Source: Spirochaetaceae bacterium (lineage in GTDB: Bacteria; Spirochaetota; Spirochaetia; DSM-27196; SKKC01). From it: DNA of 20,495 nt. Below, piece by piece: positions 7,224-13,864 of the stretch. The stretch spans positions 1 to 20,495 of the forward strand of contig PWGF01000337.1 of NCBI GenBank assembly GCA_003554375.1. Reading direction: 5' to 3'. The translations under genes and the position numbers were made by a program. The notes under the pieces were generated by a model that saw only the letters and a program-made list of their open reading frames with translations, was not told the origin of the DNA and ran no database searches. How positions within the stretch are numbered: the first letter of the stretch is position 1; each line of letters opens with the position of its first letter.

Positions 7224-7793
7224 ATGCCGCGAATAGAGCCCAAACCGATCTCCCGCCATCCGTGGTACATCCGGTTGTTCCTGCGACGTCAGGAGCGCAA
7301 GTACGGTCGCGTGCTTGCGCCGTCCCTTCTCTGGGCTCGCCTGCCGGGGCCGTTTCTGGGCATGCTCACGCTTGTCGGGCTGTTTCAACGGCGCCGGTAT
7401 CCGGTTGACGCGGCCCTGCGGAGCATAGTCTCGATTCGCGTGGCTCAGTTGAATGGATGCCGCTTCTGCGTGGACTTGAACTCGTACAACTTCCTGCGCG
7501 CAGCCGGGGCCGAGCAGAAGGCGGCTGAAGTCGATCGATGGCGCCGGAGTACCGCCTATACGCCCCGGGAGCGGGCTGCCTTGGCCTATGCGGAAGAGGT
7601 CACTCAACGCTGTGCCGAGCTGGATGACGCCCTGTTCGCCACGCTGAAAAACCACTTCACCGGCGACGAGATCACCGCGCTTACGGCCTGGATCTCATTT
7701 CAGAATATGAGCGCCAAGTTCAACGCTGCTCTTGATGCGGAGGAGCATGGTTTCTGCACGGTTCCGCCTCCAGAGTCGTCTCCGGAGCCTTGA
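7224..7793 (+). CDS. Carboxymuconolactone decarboxylase (CMD)/AhpD-like family protein
   Basis: 189 aa. The core IVSIRVAQLNGCRFCVDLNSYNFLRAAG (68-95) holds the family's CxxC pair, Cys79 and Cys82. The usual following His is replaced (CRFCVDLNS), so the AhpD proton-relay form is not complete. A helical C-terminal half (ALAYAEEVT, ITALTAWISFQNMSAKFNAAL) matches all-alpha CMD folds. AhpD-like members are thiol-disulfide or peroxidase partners, others act in aromatic degradation, and most are uncharacterised. The start follows GAGGGG by 10 nt. The last 74 bp overlap the convergent serine hydrolase. The conserved helix ends close to the stop here, so this end looks genuine. Confidence 0.8.
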   Translation: MPRIEPKPISRHPWYIRLFLRRQERKYGRVLAPSLLWARLPGPFLGMLTLVGLFQRRRYPVDAALRSIVSIRVAQLNGCRFCVDLNSYNFLRAAGAEQKAAEVDRWRRSTAYTPRERAALAYAEEVTQRCAELDDALFATLKNHFTGDEITALTAWISFQNMSAKFNAALDAEEHGFCTVPPPESSPEP

Positions 7794-9792
7794 GCGCGAG
7801 CTTGGTGACACGGCCTTGCTCCACGATGCACTCGATTCGCGAGCGCTCCAGCTTGAAGGTGATGGCTTTGTCGGTGACCCGGTGGGCCTTGAGCTCCTGA
7901 GGAGGTGCGCCGGTCTGGGCAAAGAATACCTTCTGACCGTGGACCGAGATAGTGAAAGTGATCCCTTCGATGCCGGGGTCGTACTCGCCGCATACGAGCG
8001 CACGTTGCTCCTCGGTGAGCTCCACTTCCTTCCGCTTGAACACGACGTCCTCTACCGCCGGCTCGATCGGGAGCGAAACCGAGTCGATCTCTCCTTGCTC
8101 GTTGACCAGGAAGCGGGCGGCAGGGCGCAGTTCGAGGTCGTCGATATGCCACTCAAAGACGTCGTAGTGGAGATGACGGAGCACCGACCAGTCGAAGCTT
8201 CCGACGAGCTGAGCTTGCAGGCGAGGGGATGAGGTCTCCGCCGCATTGTCCGCGTCGTCAGGGCCGTGCGCGGCCCCGCTGCCGCTGTCGCCGCTGCCGA
8301 TCGAACCGCCGCCGGCGCCGGCCCCGCCGGCCCCACTGCGGCGGGTGTCTCCGCTGTCGCCCGTCGAGCTTGCACTGCCGGCCGACGCATCGCGCGGCCT
8401 CGTTGCCGGCGCTTGGCGCACCGCGAACTCCGGATAGCCGTCAGCTTCGAAGACTCCGGTGTACTCCTCGATCGGATGGGTTGGCGGTGCGCCGGCCACT
8501 CGTTCCTCTTCAGTGGTCTGCTTGCTCTTGGCGCGGCCCGCAAAGATTGGGTCGACCACACTGTGGTACCGGGCGTTCCAGTCCTGACTCGGGGATCCGA
8601 GGGCGCGGTCGATCGCCTCGTAGAGGAGAGCTTGCGGGTGCGGGCAGAAGGCGAGGTTCGTGAGGACGACGACCCCGACCCGGTGCTTGGGAAGAACGCC
8701 GACATGAAGCGTGTGTCCTTCGACTCCTCCGCCGTGGTGGAGGAGCGTGTCGTCGCGGTACGGATCCACCATCCACCCGAGGCCGTACGTCGATATCGTG
8801 GTTCCGTGGAGCGCTTCCCCGATGCCTCCCGTAGGCACGATCGTGTGAGGCGCGTGCATCTGTCGGAGGTTGTCCTCGGAGAGGAGCCGGGACGCGTTTC
8901 CGCCGGCGGGAGGGCTCCCAGAATCGCTGGTCCCTTCCCCGGCGGATCCGGCTTCCGGCCCAGGCGTTGCCGTCGCTTCGCCGGTCCGGCCCGGCCGTGG
9001 CGCCTCGGCCGGGGCTCCCGGAATAACCCCGCCGTTCGCATGGAGCTGGAGCCACCGGACCATGTCCGAGAGGGTGGAGAAGAGCGCTCCGGCGCCGCCG
9101 GGGGAGAGCTTGGTGTGCCGCCCGAAGGGCACGTGTACGAGCCCGGTGACATCGCCTTCTTCGTCCCGCTCGGCTCGATATCCGAGTGCAAGAGGCAGCT
9201 CCGCGCCGTCCCAGTCCGGGCTGAAGTTTGACGAGCTCATGCCGAGTGGCCCAAAGATACGCTCGGTGACGAACTCCTCCCAGTCCCGGCCGCTGAGCTT
9301 CTCCACCAGGTAGGGAGTTATGTAGTACATGAGGTTGTTGTAGAGAAAGTGCTCGCGGAAGCTCGCGGCGAGCTTCAGGTGTCGCATGCGCCGGACGAGC
9401 TCCGCCCGGGAGATGTCGAGCCGCCACGCGGCCGCGTCGTGCCGCGGAAGCCCGCTCCGGTGGCTCAGCATGTCCCGGACGGTGAGGTGCTCGGTGACGT
9501 AGCGATCGTTGAGCACGAGCTCCGGCATGTACTCCCGTACCGGCTTGTCCCATTCCAGGAGCCCGTCCTCCACAAGGAGTGCCACGCTCATAGCGGTGAA
9601 CGCTTTGGTGACCGAGGCCATGGGGAAGCGGGTATCTTCGGTCATCGGGGCTTCGTGCTCCCGGTCCCGCACGCCGAACGCGGCGCGGTAGACCGGCTCC
9701 CCGTCTTTGATCACTGCGATTGCCGTGCCTGGACAGCTCCATGAGGCCATGGCATCGCGAACATATGCATCGAAACCTTCCAGCTCACCCAT
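7720..9792 (-). CDS. Serine hydrolase, beta-lactamase/class C fold, with DUF3471-like C-terminus
   Basis: 690 aa, starting at 9792 where AGGAG lies seven bases upstream; the open frame continues upstream without a better start. Residues ~5-400 form the class C/PBP fold: SVTK (nucleophile Ser60, Lys63), YNN (151-153) and HHGG (352-355). Residues ~438-690 resemble the DUF3471 and lipocalin-like tails of this family (EEYTGVFEADGYPEFAV, HYDVFEWHIDD). Such enzymes act as esterases, D-aminopeptidases or beta-lactamase relatives; the substrate is unknown. No signal peptide is visible, so it is probably cytoplasmic. Two low-complexity inserts, ~257-300 and ~461-524 (Gly/Ser/Ala-rich), interrupt the fold in loops. 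The C-terminal tail after ~665 is encoded antisense to the CMD gene and looks unconserved. Confidence 0.85.
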   Translation of the reverse strand: MGELEGFDAYVRDAMASWSCPGTAIAVIKDGEPVYRAAFGVRDREHEAPMTEDTRFPMASVTKAFTAMSVALLVEDGLLEWDKPVREYMPELVLNDRYVTEHLTVRDMLSHRSGLPRHDAAAWRLDISRAELVRRMRHLKLAASFREHFLYNNLMYYITPYLVEKLSGRDWEEFVTERIFGPLGMSSSNFSPDWDGAELPLALGYRAERDEEGDVTGLVHVPFGRHTKLSPGGAGALFSTLSDMVRWLQLHANGGVIPGAPAEAPRPGRTGEATATPGPEAGSAGEGTSDSGSPPAGGNASRLLSEDNLRQMHAPHTIVPTGGIGEALHGTTISTYGLGWMVDPYRDDTLLHHGGGVEGHTLHVGVLPKHRVGVVVLTNLAFCPHPQALLYEAIDRALGSPSQDWNARYHSVVDPIFAGRAKSKQTTEEERVAGAPPTHPIEEYTGVFEADGYPEFAVRQAPATRPRDASAGSASSTGDSGDTRRSGAGGAGAGGGSIGSGDSGSGAAHGPDDADNAAETSSPRLQAQLVGSFDWSVLRHLHYDVFEWHIDDLELRPAARFLVNEQGEIDSVSLPIEPAVEDVVFKRKEVELTEEQRALVCGEYDPGIEGITFTISVHGQKVFFAQTGAPPQELKAHRVTDKAITFKLERSRIECIVEQGRVTKLALKAPETTLEAEPCRNHAPPHQEQR

Positions 9793-9905
9793 AAGGCGTC
9801 TCCTCGAAAATACGCTCGAACTCTTCCCACGTTGTACACTACCTCGGCCACCTCCACAATCGGGCGGAAGGGCGGGAAGGCGGCGCCTCTCTTCCGCCCG
9901 GAATC

Positions 9906-9933
9906 CACCAACAATCCGTGCCTCACGCTGTTC
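9906..9933 (-). repeat. Dispersed repeat family 1, copy C (inverted)
   Basis: Reading the minus strand, this matches the two copies near 12.4 and 13.0 kb at 24 of 29 positions, including a 24-bp core (9906-9929) with a single mismatch. It lies between two divergent genes (start codons at 9792 and 9965) and covers the place where a -35 for the 9965 gene would be. Confidence 0.75.
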
Positions 9934-9950
9934 GGGGCACCGCGATCGGG

Positions 9951-9956
9951 TATACC
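9951..9956 (+). promoter_or_regulatory. -10-like box directly before the 9965 gene
   Basis: TATACC ends eight bases before the ATG, and no Shine-Dalgarno is present. The -35 region is weak (TGTTCG at 9929-9934). Transcription from here would start at or next to the start codon. Confidence 0.4.
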
Positions 9957-9964
9957 ATGAGCGC

Positions 9965-11122
9965 ATGCGGAGAATGACTGTGTGGCCGGCAGCCGGATGT
10001 ATAGCGCTTGTCGTGTCGGTGACAGCCGGCGCCTCGGGGCCCCTCACGGCGACTCAGTTCGTCGATCAATCGGAGCGGACGTTTGAATCGCGGGCGCTCT
10101 ACTACCGGAACATCGATCGCCTCTCGCGGATGGTTCGGTACCGGGACGTCCGCCTGTTTGCTCATGGGACGTTCTGGTACCCACTGGGCGACGAGCCCGT
10201 CTCGGTTCGCACCTCGGACGGTCCGCGGGCGGCGGACGCGGAAGCAGGCGAGGTGGCGGCGGCGTGGGTGTGGGACCGCGCGCCGTGGGGGCCCGGTGCG
10301 GTGATGCTTTTCGGGGTGGCCGGGGGGAACACGGTAACCATGGACGACCAAGAGTGGATCTACTCCAACGTTCTTGGCGGGCTATGGTTACAGGCGGATA
10401 GGCTCCGCATTGTTGTGGCGGGGCTGACCGAGGAGCGGCCGGCGTTTGCCGGCCGGGGCCGTGACGGTGAAGCAGACGCCGGCGATGCGGATGCGAACCC
10501 GGAAGACTCCGGGGAGGAAGAGGAGGAGACCGCACCGGAGAGTGAACCTGAGACGATAGAGCGGGAGTTTCAATTCTACGAGGTATCGGTAGAACCGTTT
10601 CGGTTAGCGGTGTTCTACGACGGGGAAGCCGAGCGTATCGCGCAGTGGGACCTCTCGGTACGGCGAAGCAGGGTGGAGGAGCTCGTCCGGGAGATCGCCG
10701 GCGGTCTGCTCTATTTGCCGGCGGGCCAAGCGCTCTGGCCGTACGTCGACGCAGGACGGGAGCTTCTCGAGCCGCGCGTTCTTGTTTCCGGGGCGCTCAC
10801 CGCGGGCGTAGACCTCCGGGGCGACGCCCAACTCGTGCGCGATCCCGCGGTATCGCTCGGGGTGTCTCGGGCGGGGATGACCGAAGAGGAGCGTCTGATC
10901 GGCTTCGATTACGAGGCACAAGCCTCGCTCACCTACGATGTTGCCGGGGGCACCGTTCGGCCTGGGGCGCGAGCCCGATTCTCTCTTCCGCGGCTGTTCT
11001 GGAATACGCGGATCCATCTGGGGCTCTCTATAAACGATCCGGGCAGGGCCGGGGCACTGTGGACGGAAAACCTGCCGGTGGCCGATATCGGCTTTGATAC
11101 GATTCTGCTCGGCCGGCCGTAG
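9965..11122 (+). CDS. Exported protein of unknown function
   Basis: 385 aa from the ATG at 9965. I do not recognise the family. Residues 1-25 look like a signal peptide (MRRMTVWPA, then a hydrophobic stretch to VTAGASG), so the product is probably periplasmic or in the outer membrane. Residues ~27-160 are rich in alternating aromatic/hydrophobic segments (LFAHGTFWYPLG, AWVWDRAPWG, WIYSNVLGGLWLQADRLRIVVAGL). About 164-200 is an acidic low-complexity linker (runs of Glu, Asp, Ala), and the C-terminal ~185 residues contain amphipathic strands (GFDYEAQASLTYDVAGG, ARFSLPRLFWNTRIHLGLSI) compatible with beta structure. A second ATG at 9974 has GGAG too close to it. The neighbours give no functional hint. 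The gene is bracketed by family 1 repeat copy C upstream and the DUF362 gene downstream. Confidence 0.7.
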   Translation: MRRMTVWPAAGCIALVVSVTAGASGPLTATQFVDQSERTFESRALYYRNIDRLSRMVRYRDVRLFAHGTFWYPLGDEPVSVRTSDGPRAADAEAGEVAAAWVWDRAPWGPGAVMLFGVAGGNTVTMDDQEWIYSNVLGGLWLQADRLRIVVAGLTEERPAFAGRGRDGEADAGDADANPEDSGEEEEETAPESEPETIEREFQFYEVSVEPFRLAVFYDGEAERIAQWDLSVRRSRVEELVREIAGGLLYLPAGQALWPYVDAGRELLEPRVLVSGALTAGVDLRGDAQLVRDPAVSLGVSRAGMTEEERLIGFDYEAQASLTYDVAGGTVRPGARARFSLPRLFWNTRIHLGLSINDPGRAGALWTENLPVADIGFDTILLGRP

Positions 11123-11238
11123 CGGACGTAGCGGCCGCGGGGGCTCTCGCGAACTGTACGAGCCGACCTGGCCCGGTCCCACGCGCCGGAGAGCTAGGCG
11201 CTTGCGCCGCTACCGTGGAAGGTGACCGCTCGATCTGC
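11123..11238. other. Short spacer without gene
   Basis: A GC-rich spacer. CGGCCG occurs twice near its start and could pair (stem over a ~12-nt loop), possibly closing the upstream transcript. No T-tract is present, and nothing else is recognisable. Confidence 0.3.
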
Positions 11239-11244
11239 TATTCT
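11239..11244 (+). promoter_or_regulatory. -10-like box directly before the DUF362 gene
   Basis: TATTCT ends eight bases before the ATG at 11253. The intervening bases are TTCGTTTT, without a ribosome binding site, which fits leaderless transcription. No good -35 is visible (TGGAAG at the 17-bp position). Confidence 0.4.
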
Positions 11245-11252
11245 TTCGTTTT

Positions 11253-12356
11253 ATGGATACGATCTACTTCACCAATATGAAAACGGAGCATCGGAACTCG
11301 CTCGAGCAGAAACTGAAAAAGCTCCTCAAGGCAAGCGGATACTTCGATTCGATCTCCGAAGGCGAGCTCGTGGCGATCAAGGTCCACGTCGGCGAGCGCG
11401 AGAACTTGGGATACCTGAACCCGAACTTCGCGCGTATTGTCGCGGAGGAGGTGAAAGCCCGAGGCGGCAAGCCGTATCTCACCGACACGAATACGCTCTA
11501 CTCCGGCGGTCGCCACAACGGAGTGGACCACTGCGTGACCGCCGTCCAGCACGGCTACACCTACGCTACCGTCGGCGCCCCGTTTGTCCCGGCGGACGGC
11601 GTGCGCGGGCTCGGATACCGGGAAGTGGAGGTCGCCGGCAAGCACTTCAGCAAGACCAAGCTTGCAGGCGGAATCCTGGAAGCGGAGAAAGTGATTTTTC
11701 TCACTCACTTCAAGGGCCATATCGAGGCCGGGTTCGGCGGAACCCTCAAGAACCTCTCGATGGGCTGCGCCTCCATTGCCGGGAAGATGGATCAGCACGC
11801 AGCCGCCAAGCCGGTCGTGAAAGCGGAAAACTGTGTGGGCTGCCGGCAGTGCTACCGGGTCTGTCCCGAGGGGGCGATCACGATGCAGGACGGGACGGCA
11901 GTCATCGACTACGAGCTCTGTATCGGCTGCGGTCAGTGCGTTTCGGTCTGTAACTACCAGGCAATGGAGCCCGGTTCGGGCTCGGAGGTCCACGAGTTCG
12001 TGGAGAAGGCGGCGGAACACGCCTATTCCGCGGCGGATTACCTCGGTGAGAACGCCCTCTACATCAACTTCGCCGTGAACATTACTCCGGACTGCGACTG
12101 CGCCCCGTGGAACGACGTTCCGCTCGTCGAGGACGTCGGGTTCTTCGTCGGACGAAATCCGTTCGCCCTGGACCGCGCGACGTTGGAAGCGGTGAACCGG
12201 GCGCGGGTGCAGACGGGAACGCGTTACCGGGAGAAGCTCACCGGAGAGCAGGACATCTTCGAAGCTGTCTGGGACGCTCCCCAGGCTTCATCCATCTTCG
12301 AGCATGCGCAGAAGCAGTTTGGGGTGGAGCTCGATTACACGGTGAAGGAGCTTTAG
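11253..12356 (+). CDS. DUF362 domain protein with two [4Fe-4S] ferredoxin motifs
   Basis: 367 aa. The N-terminal ~185 residues match DUF362 (VAIKVHVGERENLGYLNPNFARIVAEEVKARGGKPYLTDTNTLYSG, then THFKGHIEAGFGGTLKNLSMGCAS). Two clusters follow: Cys194/197/200/204 (CVGCRQCYRVCP) and Cys223/226/229/233 (CIGCGQCVSVC). A further CDC lies near the middle of the C-terminal part. The family consists of soluble iron-sulfur proteins of unknown reaction, thought to transfer electrons. There is no signal peptide and no visible Shine-Dalgarno; a -10-like box precedes the ATG. The stop codon is followed after two bases by a 29-bp repeat. No partner oxidoreductase is encoded alongside. Confidence 0.88.
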   Translation: MDTIYFTNMKTEHRNSLEQKLKKLLKASGYFDSISEGELVAIKVHVGERENLGYLNPNFARIVAEEVKARGGKPYLTDTNTLYSGGRHNGVDHCVTAVQHGYTYATVGAPFVPADGVRGLGYREVEVAGKHFSKTKLAGGILEAEKVIFLTHFKGHIEAGFGGTLKNLSMGCASIAGKMDQHAAAKPVVKAENCVGCRQCYRVCPEGAITMQDGTAVIDYELCIGCGQCVSVCNYQAMEPGSGSEVHEFVEKAAEHAYSAADYLGENALYINFAVNITPDCDCAPWNDVPLVEDVGFFVGRNPFALDRATLEAVNRARVQTGTRYREKLTGEQDIFEAVWDAPQASSIFEHAQKQFGVELDYTVKEL

Positions 12357-12358
12357 CC

Positions 12359-12387
12359 TCAGAGCGTGAGGCAAGGATTGTTGGTGC
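12359..12387 (+). repeat. Dispersed repeat family 1, copy A
   Basis: 29 bp, identical to copy B at 12988-13016 in direct orientation. The core reads GAGCGTGAGGCAAGGATTG. Together with the two preceding bases it can form a small hairpin (CCTCA-GAGCG-TGAGG). It begins two bases after the DUF362 stop codon. Confidence 0.9.
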
Positions 12388-12402
12388 CAAGTCGCACGGG
12401 TG

Positions 12403-12432
12403 CGGACAGTATCGTCAACGCTATGGTATGTT
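12403..12432 (+). promoter_or_regulatory. Promoter of the DUF4160-DUF2442 pair
   Basis: CGGACA (12403-12408), 18 bp, TATGTT (12427-12432). The hexamer ends six bases before the GTG start at 12439 and there is no Shine-Dalgarno, so the first gene may be leaderless. The promoter lies inside the pair of flanking repeats, making the cassette self-sufficient. Confidence 0.5.
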
Positions 12433-12438
12433 CATGGT

Positions 12439-12684
12439 GTGAGTCCAACAGTATTCCGTGACGGGCCCTATCGGTTCTTCTTTTTCTCGCGAGAGGAGCC
12501 TCGGAAACACGTTCACGTCCTGGGTCCGGACGGAGAGGCGAAGTTTTGGCTCGAGCCTGCGGTGCAGTTGGCCGTATCCAAAGGCCTCTCGGCACAGACA
12601 TTAAGGGATCTGGAGTCGACCGTTATCGAGCGGAAGGAGGAAATCTCTCGTGCCTGGGATCAGCACTTCAGAGTCGGAGATTGA
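12439..12684 (+). CDS. DUF4160 domain protein (putative toxin-antitoxin component)
   Basis: 81 aa, with a GTG start at 12439 chosen because the family typically begins (M)PTVxR. An upstream in-frame GTG at 12400 would add 13 unconserved residues. Visible family features: PTVFRDGPYRFFFFSREEPRKHVHVLG, EAKFWLEPAVQLAVSKGLS and a C-terminal helix LRDLESTVIERKEEISRAWDQHF. The DUF4160 and DUF2442 families are often adjacent and have been proposed as a type II toxin-antitoxin-like module; the biochemical activity is not established to my knowledge. The 3' end overlaps the start of the DUF2442 gene by 35 bp, showing co-translation. Both genes lie between two identical 29-bp repeats. Confidence 0.8.
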   Translation: MSPTVFRDGPYRFFFFSREEPRKHVHVLGPDGEAKFWLEPAVQLAVSKGLSAQTLRDLESTVIERKEEISRAWDQHFRVGD

Positions 12685-12922
12685 GGTGGTACAGGTGACA
12701 CCCTTCGGCCTGTGGCTCGCCTATGGAGATGAGGAACTATATCTGGACTTCGATCGGTTCCCGTGGTTCGAGCACGCTCCGGTGAAGAAGATCTTTCACG
12801 TGGAGGAAGTAAGACCTGGCCACTTCCATTGGCCGGATCTTGACGTTGACCTGGACCTAGATCGTATGAGAAATCCCGAACGCTATCCGCTTTGCGCCGA
12901 TCCGAGCAAAAGGAGCGACTAA
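12650..12922 (+). CDS. DUF2442 domain protein (putative partner of DUF4160)
   Basis: 90 aa from GTG 12650, with AAGGAGG at 12634-12640 located inside the upstream coding region. Family hallmarks: VTPFGLWLAYGDEELYLDFDRFPWFEHAPVKKI and the highly typical WPDLDVDLDLDRMRNPERYPL near the C-terminus. It is a small acidic protein, which suits an antitoxin-like role beside DUF4160 (inference). It overlaps the preceding gene by 35 bp and ends 65 bp before repeat copy B. No other gene lies between the repeats. Confidence 0.8.
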   Translation: MPGISTSESEIEVVQVTPFGLWLAYGDEELYLDFDRFPWFEHAPVKKIFHVEEVRPGHFHWPDLDVDLDLDRMRNPERYPLCADPSKRSD

Positions 12923-12987
12923 AACGCACCTTAACGAGAGCTTGTACGCCACAGTACGATGGTCGCGTCCGGCTCGGACCGGGGCCT

Positions 12988-13016
12988 TCAGAGCGTGAGG
13001 CAAGGATTGTTGGTGC
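12988..13016 (+). repeat. Dispersed repeat family 1, copy B
   Basis: Identical over 29 bp to copy A and in the same orientation, 629 bp apart. Its last base is the final base of the LysE-type gene's stop codon on the opposite strand, so like copy A it directly abuts a gene's 3' end. Confidence 0.9.
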
Positions 13017-13651
13017 TATCCCAAGAGACGTCCCATGCCCGAAACTACCACCACGAGGGCAAAGCCGGCCAGAAACACCGCGCAGGCGCCGATAAGGACG
13101 CGGTAGACGCGGTCGGAGACGAGTTTCTTCCCCTTACCGACGGCGGTCGAGACCGCAGCGTACCAAATGAAGTCGGCCGCAATGTGGCCTACAAAGAAGA
13201 GTGCAACGCCGGCGACTCCGAATGCCCGCGAGTGGAGCACGTAGCCTAGCCCAATGGTGGCCCACCAGATAGTCCAGTACGGATTGGCAATGCTCATGAG
13301 GGCGCCGGAGAGAAAGAGGTTTCGCGCTCCATCTCCCTCGGGCACCGTGCGGAAGGAGAGCGTCGGGAGCGACTTGAACATCCCGCGCGCCATCCGGAGC
13401 ATGATTGCACCGCCGGCGAGCGCCGTCACGACGAAGAAAAGGTCGTGCTCGAGAACCGGGCTGAGACCAAAGAGGAGCGCTACGACCAAGGCGAGCTCGA
13501 GAAGCGCGTGGCCTACCATGAGGAGTGGTCCCGCGGCGGGGCCGCGCCGGGCGCTCTCGCTGATGGTGACCGAGAGAAGCGGCCCCGGCATCATCGCGCC
13601 CGAAAACGCGACCAGAAGCGATGTGAAGAAGATTGTCCCGAGTGCTGCCAT
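13016..13651 (-). CDS. LysE/RhtB-family amino-acid exporter
   Basis: 211 aa from the ATG at 13651; the frame extends upstream but the added part is not membrane-like. About six hydrophobic segments are visible, beginning with LGTIFFTSLLVAFSGAMMPGPLL, which carries the family's typical PGPL motif after the first helix. The segment NPYWTIWWATIG in the middle also fits LysE. Members export amino acids or related small molecules across the inner membrane using the proton gradient. The substrate is not predictable here. GGAG lies ten bases before the ATG. A good promoter (TTGAAC-17-TACAAT) precedes the gene with a ~26-nt leader. It is convergent with the DUF4160-DUF2442 cassette. Confidence 0.85.
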   Translation of the reverse strand: MAALGTIFFTSLLVAFSGAMMPGPLLSVTISESARRGPAAGPLLMVGHALLELALVVALLFGLSPVLEHDLFFVVTALAGGAIMLRMARGMFKSLPTLSFRTVPEGDGARNLFLSGALMSIANPYWTIWWATIGLGYVLHSRAFGVAGVALFFVGHIAADFIWYAAVSTAVGKGKKLVSDRVYRVLIGACAVFLAGFALVVVVSGMGRLLG

Positions 13652-13684
13652 AGCTCCGTGACTCCGCCGTGAAGTGAGTGCCCG

Positions 13685-13713
13685 ATTGTATCGAGCGCCG
13701 GGAAGCGGTTCAA
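13685..13713 (-). promoter_or_regulatory. Promoter of the LysE-type gene
   Basis: On the minus strand: TTGAAC (plus 13708-13713), 17 bp, TACAAT (plus 13685-13690). This is among the best sigma-70 matches in the window. Confidence 0.7.
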
Positions 13714-13735
13714 CCGGGGCCTCCGCTGTGCCCAG

Positions 13736-13753
13736 GGCAAACGCAGTTGGCCC
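13736..13753 (-). repeat. Dispersed motif family 2, copy 1 (quasi-palindrome)
   Basis: Minus strand GGGCCAACTGCGTTTGCC; with the next base it is a near-palindrome with 8-bp arms (7 of 8 matching). It lies 22 bp upstream of the LysE-type gene's -35 box. It matches 17 of 18 bases at 17643-17660. Confidence 0.65.
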
Positions 13754-13820
13754 CTGCAACCGGAAAGGCCGCGGCGAATGCCCGCGGTCATTGCTCTCCC
13801 GTGGCCCATGGTGGCGTTGC

Positions 13821-13852
13821 CACGGGGCGCGAGTACTTGTTTCACGGGGCGC
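13821..13852. repeat. 10-bp direct repeats
   Basis: CACGGGGCGC occurs at 13821-13830 and 13843-13852, in the spacer just after the second ABC permease gene. Its role is unknown. Confidence 0.4.
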
Positions 13853-13864
13853 TCGTCGCCGCTC

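Noticed and set aside
8266..9231. 321-aa plus-strand frame opposite the serine hydrolase
   Set aside because: It is antisense to the hydrolase with SVTK, YNN and HHGG motifs, has no start signal and no recognisable domain.
12359..13016. Reading the two flanking repeats as integron attC sites
   Set aside because: The repeats are only 29 bp, lack the RYYYAAC and GTTRRRY core sites and the long imperfect dyad of attC, and no integrase is visible.
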